DNA of 64,000 bases, taken from contig NZ_VVIW01000008.1 of NCBI RefSeq assembly GCF_011682045.1, positions 124,001 through 188,000 on the forward strand, written 5' to 3'. Positions 58,455 through 64,000 of this stretch are shown here, in pieces. The translations under genes were made by a program, and so were the position numbers. Position 1 is the stretch's first letter; each line of letters begins with the position of its first letter. Origin of the DNA: Massilia aquatica. GTDB taxonomy: Bacteria; Pseudomonadota; Gammaproteobacteria; Burkholderiales; Burkholderiaceae_D. Under the pieces are notes generated by a model that was given only the letters and a program-made list of their open reading frames with translations, ran no database searches and was not told the DNA's origin.

Positions 58455-58766
58455 ATGCAAAAAATTCCGAAGATGTTGATTCTTATCATGTTGGCTGGGT
58501 GTTCTGCCGCTCCGATATCCCAGGAGGGGATGCAAGTTCGCCAAATTCAGGCGAATGATTCATCAACTTGCAAATTCATCCAGGTTGTCGAGGTAAGTGG
58601 CGGTATGTTTTACAGTAGTCTGGCAGAAGCGAAGCGTGACATGCTTGCCAAGCTTCGAAACCAGGTTGCAAGTCTGAATGGCAATGCGTATGTTCCTACC
58701 GCAGTCGTTGTCGAGCGGGGAGTGAGCTTGCCTTTTGCCCAGGCGGACGCTTACAGGTGCCCTTAA
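58455..58766 (+). CDS. Small lipoprotein, DUF4156-like
   Basis: 103 residues. The signal peptide MQKIPKMLILIMLAGC ends in a lipobox (LAGC, Cys16). The mature part has EGMQVRQIQANDSSTCKFIQVVEVSGGMFYSSLAEAKRDMLAKLRNQVASLNGNAYV, as in DUF4156 outer-membrane lipoproteins. The sequence is less GC-rich than the window average, hinting at transfer or a different codon load. The longer frame from 58416 lacks a signal peptide at its head. A terminator follows at 58943. Confidence 0.8.
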   Translation: MQKIPKMLILIMLAGCSAAPISQEGMQVRQIQANDSSTCKFIQVVEVSGGMFYSSLAEAKRDMLAKLRNQVASLNGNAYVPTAVVVERGVSLPFAQADAYRCP

Positions 58767-58942
58767 CAATGAAATCGTCGGCCACCTGGGCAAGATAATT
58801 CGTCTGGGGTGGATTGCTGAAAAAATGATGTCGCGATCTTGATCGGATGAAGAAACGCTGCACCTGTTTCAGTTTTTGCTGGTCTTCTTGTTTCTGCGGG
58901 CGTCTTGGACCCGCGCATCGGGTCCGCCAGCCACTAAAGAAA

Positions 58943-58962
58943 AAGCCCCGACTTCGGGGCTT
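58943..58962. terminator. Bidirectional Rho-independent terminator
   Basis: AAGCCCCG (58943-58950) and CGGGGCTT (58955-58962) form an 8-bp stem with loop ACTT. T-runs follow on the plus strand and A-runs precede it, so it works in both directions, ending the lipoprotein mRNA and the convergent permease mRNA. Confidence 0.9.
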
Positions 58963-58995
58963 TTTTCTTGCAGCTTGACTAGTTGCCAGTGGCGT

Positions 58996-60393
58996 CTATT
59001 TCTGTGTGTTGAGCAGCGAGTGCCGGCGCGAATACGCAAAGTACACCACCAGCCCGATCGCCAGCCAGATGCCGAAGGCGATCCAGGTGGTTTTGCTCAG
59101 GAAGGTCATCAGGGCGATGCAGAAGATGATGGCCAGTCCCGGCACCACCGGCACGCCAGGGCAGCGGAAGGCGCGCGGCAGGTCCGGACGGGTCTTGCGC
59201 AGCACGATCACCGCCACCGACACCAGGCAGAACGCGGCCAGGGTGCCGATGTTGATCAGCTCGGCCAGCACGCCGAGCGGCACCACGGCGGCGATCAGGC
59301 CGAACAGGATGCCGACGATCCACGTTGCAAAGAATGGCGTGCCGTATTTCGGATGGATCTTGGCCAGGCGCTGCGGCAGCAGGCCGTCGCGCGACATGGC
59401 GAAAATCACGCGGGTCTGGCCGTAGGTCATCACCAGAATCACGGTGGTCATGCCCAGGATGGCGCCCAGGTCGACGAAGCCGGCGACCCAGTTCTGCTTG
59501 GCGTACTGCAGGGCCAGCGAGACCGGGTGATCGACCCCGGCAAACTGCTGGTACGGCACGATGCCGGTCATGATGGCCGAGACGATCACGTACAGGATGG
59601 TGCACACCACCAGCGAGCCGATAATGCCGATCGGCAGGTCGCGCTCGGGGCGCTTGACTTCTTCCGCCGCCGAGGTCACCGCGTCGAAACCGATGAAGGC
59701 GAAGAACACCAGCGCGGCCGCACTCATCGTGCCGTTCATGCCAAACGGCATGAATGGCTGCCAGTTGCTCGGCTCGACATAGCGCGCGCCGACCACGATG
59801 AACAGCAGCACCACGCCGATCTTGATCACCACCATCACGCTGTTGATGCGAGCCGATTCACGCACGCCGAACGAGAGCATGGCGGTGAGCAGCAGCATGA
59901 TGATCATGGCCGGCAGGTTGAACAGGGTGTCGACACCGGGAATCGATCCGGGCGCGGCCGTGAGCGCAACCGGCAGCTTGATCCCGAAACCGCCGATCAG
60001 CGACTGGAAGTAGCCCGACCAGCCGACCGACACGGCCGAGGTGGCCAAGCCGTATTCGAGCAGCAAGTCCCAGCCGATCATCCAGGCTACCACTTCGCCC
60101 ATGGTGGCGTAGCTGTAGGTATAGATCGAGCCGGCCACGGGAATGGTGGAGGCGAATTCGGCGTAGCACAGGGCGGCAAAGCCGCAGGCCATCGCGGCGA
60201 TCACGAAAGATAGCGTCAGGGCCGGGCCGGCCGTCACGGCGCCGGTGCCGGTCAGCACGAAGATGCCGGTGCCGACGATGGCGCCGATGCCCATCAGGAC
60301 CAGGTCAAGCGGTCCCAGCACTTTCTTCAACCCGCCGGCGGCGCGGCTTTGCGCCACCATGGCGTCCAGATTTTTGGTTCGGAACAGGCTCAT
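58996..60393 (-). CDS. APC-family amino-acid permease
   Basis: 465 residues, about 12 membrane helices. Diagnostic segments are GPLDLVLMGIGAIVGTGIFVLTG (first helix with the GAIVGTGIF substrate site), ALCYAEFASTIPVAGSIYTYSYATMGEVVAWMIGWDLLLEYGLA, FFAFIGFDAVTSAAEEVKRPERDLPIGI and FAMSRDGLLPQRLAKIHPKYGTPFFAT. It is the YfnA/CAT cationic-amino-acid transporter type; the exact substrate is unknown. There is no neighbour on the same strand, so it is probably monocistronic, ending at the 58943 terminator. Confidence 0.93.
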   Translation of the reverse strand: MSLFRTKNLDAMVAQSRAAGGLKKVLGPLDLVLMGIGAIVGTGIFVLTGTGAVTAGPALTLSFVIAAMACGFAALCYAEFASTIPVAGSIYTYSYATMGEVVAWMIGWDLLLEYGLATSAVSVGWSGYFQSLIGGFGIKLPVALTAAPGSIPGVDTLFNLPAMIIMLLLTAMLSFGVRESARINSVMVVIKIGVVLLFIVVGARYVEPSNWQPFMPFGMNGTMSAAALVFFAFIGFDAVTSAAEEVKRPERDLPIGIIGSLVVCTILYVIVSAIMTGIVPYQQFAGVDHPVSLALQYAKQNWVAGFVDLGAILGMTTVILVMTYGQTRVIFAMSRDGLLPQRLAKIHPKYGTPFFATWIVGILFGLIAAVVPLGVLAELINIGTLAAFCLVSVAVIVLRKTRPDLPRAFRCPGVPVVPGLAIIFCIALMTFLSKTTWIAFGIWLAIGLVVYFAYSRRHSLLNTQK

Positions 60394-60566
60394 TCAATTG
60401 TCTCGCTTAAAGTCTTATGTTTTTAAGATGCCACCCCAGCCGCTTCTTTACGGCAAAGGTGTACGACTACTGCGCCGGGGATTGTAACGTACCGGGCGCG
60501 GGCATTGACGAGTTGGGGGAGTAAAGATGGCGAAAAGAAAACAACAGAGGGGGCGGGCGGGGGCGC

Positions 60567-60590
60567 GCGCGCCGGAAGTTGCCGGCGCGC
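60567..60590 (-). terminator. Likely terminator hairpin of the DUF4214 gene
   Basis: GCGCGCCGG (60567-60575) and CCGGCGCGC (60582-60590) form a 9-bp perfect stem with a 6-base loop, 11 bases after the DUF4214 stop on the minus strand. The U-rich stretch (GTTGTTTTCTTTT) comes about 20 bases later, so termination is probable but not textbook. Confidence 0.55.
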
Positions 60591-60601
60591 ACGAGGTAGA
60601 A

Positions 60602-61954
60602 TCAGGCGTACAGGAAGGCGGACGGCAGGCTGTCCACGCCGCCGAGCAGGATGGCCGGGGCGTCCGGGTGCGCGAGCGGGGCCAGGCCGCCGGCCGAGGT
60701 CGGCAGGGAATCGACCGCTTTCATCACCTGGGTCTGGAAGGTGAAGGCATCGGTGCTGGCGTTGACCTGCTTGAGCAGTTCGCGCGACACTGCGGCCGCG
60801 CCCAGGCCGTTATAGGCGCCCACCTTGCCTTCGGTTTCCACGCCATAGGTGAAATTCAAGGCCACGCTGATCTTGTTGCCGATCAGAAGGGCGTCGAGCT
60901 TGCCCTGGTTGCTGCTATTGCCCTGCGCGCCGGCCATGATCGACAGCGACGCGTTGGCGCGCGTGAGTGTGCCGGCGTTGATGGCGCCGGTCCAGAAATC
61001 GAGCCCGCCCTGGTCCGGCTCGCGGCTCAGCAAGTTGCTGTAGATGGCCCGTACGAAGGCCTTGTTGTCGCCGGAATACAGGTCATTCGACTCGGCGCTC
61101 GATGCGAACGAGTCGATCAGGCCTTTGATGCGCGCGTCGGTGTTGTAGCGGGCGCTCAGTTCGGCCGCGCTCGATGGTGCGTTGAACTGGCTCAGGCGCG
61201 CCTGGAAATTCTTCAGGCCGCCGGGGTCGGCCGCGCGTCCGAAGTAGCTGACGTACAGTGCCTGGGCCAGATCGCTGTGCGCGATGTCGGTCACGCTGTC
61301 GCTGAAGCGCAGCTCTTCCACATTGCGCAGCTTGTCCACGCCATCGTTGCTGACCAGCGAGTAGACCGTCAGTTCGGCGCCGCTCTTGACGATGTCGTAA
61401 TCGACGCGCTTGCCTTTGTAGACCATGGTGTCGATCCCGCCCGCGCCATCGACCAGGTCGGCGCTTTTGGTGGCGATGAACGTGTCGGCGCCGCTGGTGC
61501 CGGTCATGGTGTTGGTCAGTGGCGGGATGGTGTCGAGGTCGGCGAAAATCGACAGCGACGCGCCGAAGTGGGGACTGACCGAGCCCTGGTGCCAGCCCGC
61601 GTTGACATACATCTTGCCCGAATAGGGCGCCGCGAAGCGGCCCAGGACGTCGTGGCCATAGTCGTAGTCGCTTTCCCTGTCGACCGCGATCACCCTGCCG
61701 GCGGCATCGTAGAGCGTGATCATGAAGGGGTCGAAAAAGCTGCTGGTGTAGAAACTATAGGTGGCGTTCTCGACGACCGTGAACGAGTACAGATCGTCCA
61801 GGGAGGCGTAAGGGTCGCTGGTGTAAACGAAGGCCGTCAGTTCCCACGAGGCATTGGGGCTGGGCTGGTCGGGTTTTTCAAGCACCAATGGATGGGCTAG
61901 GGCAAGTTGTTGCGCTGTCAACGAGGGCAGGTAGTCGAGTGTTGGGTAGGCCAT
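60602..61954 (-). CDS. Large DUF4214 surface/secreted protein
   Basis: 450 residues without signal peptide. An N-terminal ~150-residue beta domain resembles pre-peptidase C-type or Ca-binding modules (DLYSFTVVENATYSFYTSSFFDPFMITLYDAAG). An RTX-like strand set follows (GTSGADTFIATKSADLVDGAGGIDTMVYKGKR), then DUF4214 repeats (YVSYFGRAADPGGLKNFQARL, YSNLLSREPDQGGLDFWTGAI). It ends in hydrophobic FLYA. It is a type I secretion candidate, like the 344-residue DUF4214 protein. The ATG at 61954 has AAGGACC upstream; the frame to 61999 is not needed. No secretion ABC gene is beside it. Confidence 0.85.
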   Translation of the reverse strand: MAYPTLDYLPSLTAQQLALAHPLVLEKPDQPSPNASWELTAFVYTSDPYASLDDLYSFTVVENATYSFYTSSFFDPFMITLYDAAGRVIAVDRESDYDYGHDVLGRFAAPYSGKMYVNAGWHQGSVSPHFGASLSIFADLDTIPPLTNTMTGTSGADTFIATKSADLVDGAGGIDTMVYKGKRVDYDIVKSGAELTVYSLVSNDGVDKLRNVEELRFSDSVTDIAHSDLAQALYVSYFGRAADPGGLKNFQARLSQFNAPSSAAELSARYNTDARIKGLIDSFASSAESNDLYSGDNKAFVRAIYSNLLSREPDQGGLDFWTGAINAGTLTRANASLSIMAGAQGNSSNQGKLDALLIGNKISVALNFTYGVETEGKVGAYNGLGAAAVSRELLKQVNASTDAFTFQTQVMKAVDSLPTSAGGLAPLAHPDAPAILLGGVDSLPSAFLYA

Positions 61955-62270
61955 GGCAGGGTCCTTGTCGTTCGTCGGGGGAAGCGGTATGCCTGGCAAA
62001 CCGCTGGCAGAGCCTCAGTATTCCACGAAAGCCGTAAAATTTCTAGATAGAAATATGTCTTTCTTGTTAACGGACTGTTAGCAAGTGTAAGCACACGTAA
62101 GCGCGCATGTTCTCGGGCCAATGTCGTGGTGGTTTAGACCAAGTTGCGATCAGTGTGTTGATAAAAACGACATTAATATAAAATATATCATTGATCTTGA
62201 TAAAAATCATGACATCTGCATAAGAAACTATTATCATAGGCAATTCTTTATGTAACTCGGAGTAACACAA
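61955..62270. other. AT-rich divergent promoter region
   Basis: About 315 bases between the divergent DUF4214 and M48 genes, markedly AT-rich on the right half. Two TTGATAAAAA copies, about 40 bases apart (from ~62158 and ~62197), and a TATAAAATAT stretch suggest promoter or operator sequences for the M48 gene. No gene was found. Confidence 0.5.
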
Positions 62271-63185
62271 ATGTTGAACACCATGCAAACCAAGCTGTGC
62301 CTGGCCGTCATCGCCGTAGCCGCCCTGGCCGGTTGCGCCACTAGCACCAAGCCGGGCGCTGTCGGCGTTACCCGTACCCAGTTGTTGATCGTGCCAGCGT
62401 CGGAAGTCGATGCAATGGCGCTGAGCGATTTCAGCAACCAGAATCAGAAGGCAAAAAGTGCGGGACGCCTGCTGACCAGTGGGCCTGAGTACACGCGCGT
62501 TGCGCGCATCGCCAAAGCGTTGCAGGTGCAAGTGCCGGTGTTCCGCGACGACACCAAGGACTGGAAATGGGAACTGGCGCTGATCGACGCGCCGATCCTC
62601 AACGCCACCTGCGCGCCGGGCGGCAAGATCACCTTTTACACGGGCTTGATTCGCAAGCTCAAACTGACCGACGATGAAATCGCGATGATCATGGGCCACG
62701 AGATCGCCCACGCCTTGCGCGAGCACGGCCGTGAGCGCATGTCGCAGGCCAAGGCCACCGGCGGCCTGGCCGCACTGGCCAACGTGCTGGCGCCAACCAA
62801 GGGCTTGCAGGTCGCCGTTGCCAGCGAAGCGTCGCACTACCTGTTCACCCTGCCGAATTCGCGCCAGAACGAAACCGAAGCCGACACCATCGGCCTGGAA
62901 CTGGCGGCACGCGCCGGCTACAATCCGAAAGCGGCAATGTCGGTGTGGGAAAAGATGGCGGCCGAAGGTGGCGGCGCCGGCAATGCCGAGTTCTTGTCGA
63001 CCCACCCGGCCGACTCGACCCGGATCGCTTCGCTGACCGCGATGCAGCCGCGCGTGGTGCCGCTGTATGAGGCAGCGGCCAAGGCGGATACGGGCAGCAG
63101 CAAGGCGGAAGCGTCGGCCAGTGCCGCCGCGTCGGGCAAGCCGGCGGCGGCAACCAAGTCGCGCAAGAAGAAGTCGTCCAAGTAA
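62271..63185 (+). CDS. M48-family metalloprotease lipoprotein (LoiP/YggG-like)
   Basis: 304 residues. The signal peptide ends at the lipobox LAGC (Cys ~22). The peptidase domain has APGGKITFYTGLIRKLKLTDDEIAMIMGHEIAHALREHG with HExxH at His143-His147 and ETEADTIGLELAARAGYNP (third ligand Glu). Its size and order fit LoiP-like outer-membrane quality-control proteases. The C-terminus is a lysine- and alanine-rich tail. CGGAG lies 9 bases before the ATG at 62271; the later in-frame ATG at 62283 has no site. Confidence 0.93.
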   Translation: MLNTMQTKLCLAVIAVAALAGCATSTKPGAVGVTRTQLLIVPASEVDAMALSDFSNQNQKAKSAGRLLTSGPEYTRVARIAKALQVQVPVFRDDTKDWKWELALIDAPILNATCAPGGKITFYTGLIRKLKLTDDEIAMIMGHEIAHALREHGRERMSQAKATGGLAALANVLAPTKGLQVAVASEASHYLFTLPNSRQNETEADTIGLELAARAGYNPKAAMSVWEKMAAEGGGAGNAEFLSTHPADSTRIASLTAMQPRVVPLYEAAAKADTGSSKAEASASAAASGKPAAATKSRKKKSSK

Positions 63186-63476
63186 GCTTGTTGGCACAAG
63201 TGAAGGCCGTGTGCATGCATGGCCGTAATGTCCAGTTGCCAGCAGCGGCGCCAGCCTCGCAAGGTCAGCGCCGCTGCTGGCGATGAAGTCGCCAGCATGC
63301 CGGCGCACCGGCTTGCCCTGGCACCCCCGCCCGGCCATGCCAGAATCATCACCGCATTCATCCCACTCCCCTGAAAGCCGGGCGCACCGGCCACCATCTG
63401 AATCACGTCCGCAGAGGTCTTGACGTTGCCAGCACGCAAGCGCAGAATGATCTGTCGAAAATTTTCAGATTGTCAT

Positions 63477-63689
63477 ATGGAAGACTTTATCGCCACCCTG
63501 GTGTGGTTCGCAGTGACGAGCTGGCGCATGACCACGGTGGTGATCGCTTCCACTGTGCTGGCGGTCGGCCTGGCGATGGCTATCCCCCCGTTCACCGGTC
63601 CCTATGGGATCGCACTTGTGCTGTTCGGTTTCGGGGTTGGCATGTGGTGGCATTCCAAGGCCCTGGAAATCAAGGCGCGCAAGGCCTGA
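63477..63689 (+). CDS. Small membrane protein
   Basis: 70 residues with two hydrophobic segments (IATLVWFAVTSWR..VVIASTVLAVGLAMAI and YGIALVLFGFGVGMWW) and a basic tail (KALEIKARKA). An inner-membrane hairpin with no recognised family. No clear ribosome site precedes the ATG at 63477, so the start, and partly the gene itself, is uncertain; the frame from 63420 is longer but odd at its head. Confidence 0.55.
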   Translation: MEDFIATLVWFAVTSWRMTTVVIASTVLAVGLAMAIPPFTGPYGIALVLFGFGVGMWWHSKALEIKARKA

Positions 63690-63981
63690 TCCGGCGCACC
63701 AGCCCTGCAAACACCGGCAGGCCGTCCGCGCCGCCCTGATCGTTCTCGCTCATGTGCGGCGATGAGGCGCGCACGTCATCACTGGCGCATTCAGTAGCCG
63801 CGCTGATAAGTCCTGCAAGTAAATCCGCTCTATTCGTACGGTGCGTGTGCCCGGCGCGCGCTTTATCGCACGAGTGTGCGTCTTTTAACAGACGGATTTA
63901 TGCACACCGGGCATTCTTGATAAATTGCACGTTTTGCGTACGCGCAAAACACCATTCAACGCCTTCAAAGGATGCCAACCC
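63690..63981. promoter_or_regulatory. Upstream region with a perfect palindrome at 63931-63950
   Basis: About 290 bases without a gene. GTTTTGCG (63931-63938) and CGCAAAAC (63943-63950) are perfect inverted arms around TACG, 31 bases before the next start codon, a good operator candidate. Further up, CGTCT/AGACG inside GTGTGC/GCACAC (~63873-63908) forms a nested hairpin in the leader. Confidence 0.55.
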
Positions 63982-64000
63982 ATGGACGAGTTCAGCGACA
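63982..64000 (+). CDS. 5' end of a gene cut by the window edge
   Basis: An ATG at 63982 has AAGGATG about 7 bases upstream and reads MDEFSD before the window ends. Too little is visible to name it. Confidence 0.5.

Overview
The window looks like chromosomal DNA of a high-GC Gram-negative betaproteobacterium, most likely Oxalobacteraceae (Massilia, Duganella or Janthinobacterium type). This is inferred from the high GC content, TonB receptors with FecI/FecR control, a PEP-CTERM-anchored protein, two DUF4214 surface proteins, an Hcp-centred type VI effector cassette and a DUF455 protein. No rRNA, tRNA, CRISPR array, transposase, integrase or prophage gene is visible.

Region 1 (0.5-20.6 kb) is a glycan-building locus, almost entirely on the minus strand and strongly translationally coupled. 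Read in transcription order it holds an unknown protein, a DUF4214 repeat protein, a GT2 glycosyltransferase, a methyltransferase, a GT4 glycosyltransferase, a ~1,460-residue protein with three glycosyltransferase modules, a double methyltransferase, a NodB-type deacetylase, a sulfotransferase-methyltransferase fusion, more methyltransferases, and rfbB/rfbA. A plus-strand cysC (PAPS synthesis) sits inside it. Together they could make a 6-deoxyhexose-containing, methylated and probably sulfated glycan, possibly attached to the co-encoded DUF4214 protein (inference).

Region 2 (20.9-25.0 kb) is a Fur-boxed fecI-fecR-siderophore receptor unit. A 22-nt-period repeat array lies at its 3' end. Region 3 (25.4-29.1 kb) encodes a secreted reprolysin-type metalloprotease ending in a dockerin, followed by a cohesin-domain protein with a PEP-CTERM anchor. 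This looks like a self-contained surface-display pair and is the most striking observation here.

Region 4 (29.1-39.1 kb) is mixed: a pentapeptide-repeat protein, an epoxide hydrolase divergent from a TetR regulator with a clear operator, a second TonB receptor, a DJ-1/PfpI protein divergent from a LysR regulator, an ankyrin protein, another LysR regulator, and a DUF1801 gene broken by one nonsense codon. A 98-bp nested palindrome lies between two convergent genes.

Region 5 (39.3-51.8 kb) is antibacterial and accessory. It has an orphan hcp, a BPSL0067-type amidase and two STY0301-like paralogues; a second amidase with a probable periplasmic immunity protein; a tandem pair of secreted cysteine-rich paralogues; an aldo/keto reductase with its TetR regulator; a TonB/Sel1 protein; and an orphan histidine kinase. 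Region 6 (51.8-64 kb) has a metal/redox two-component system divergent from hbpS-like and hiuH genes, pstS, a WGR-ATP-dependent ligase, a thioesterase, an APC permease, a second DUF4214 protein and an M48 lipoprotein protease.
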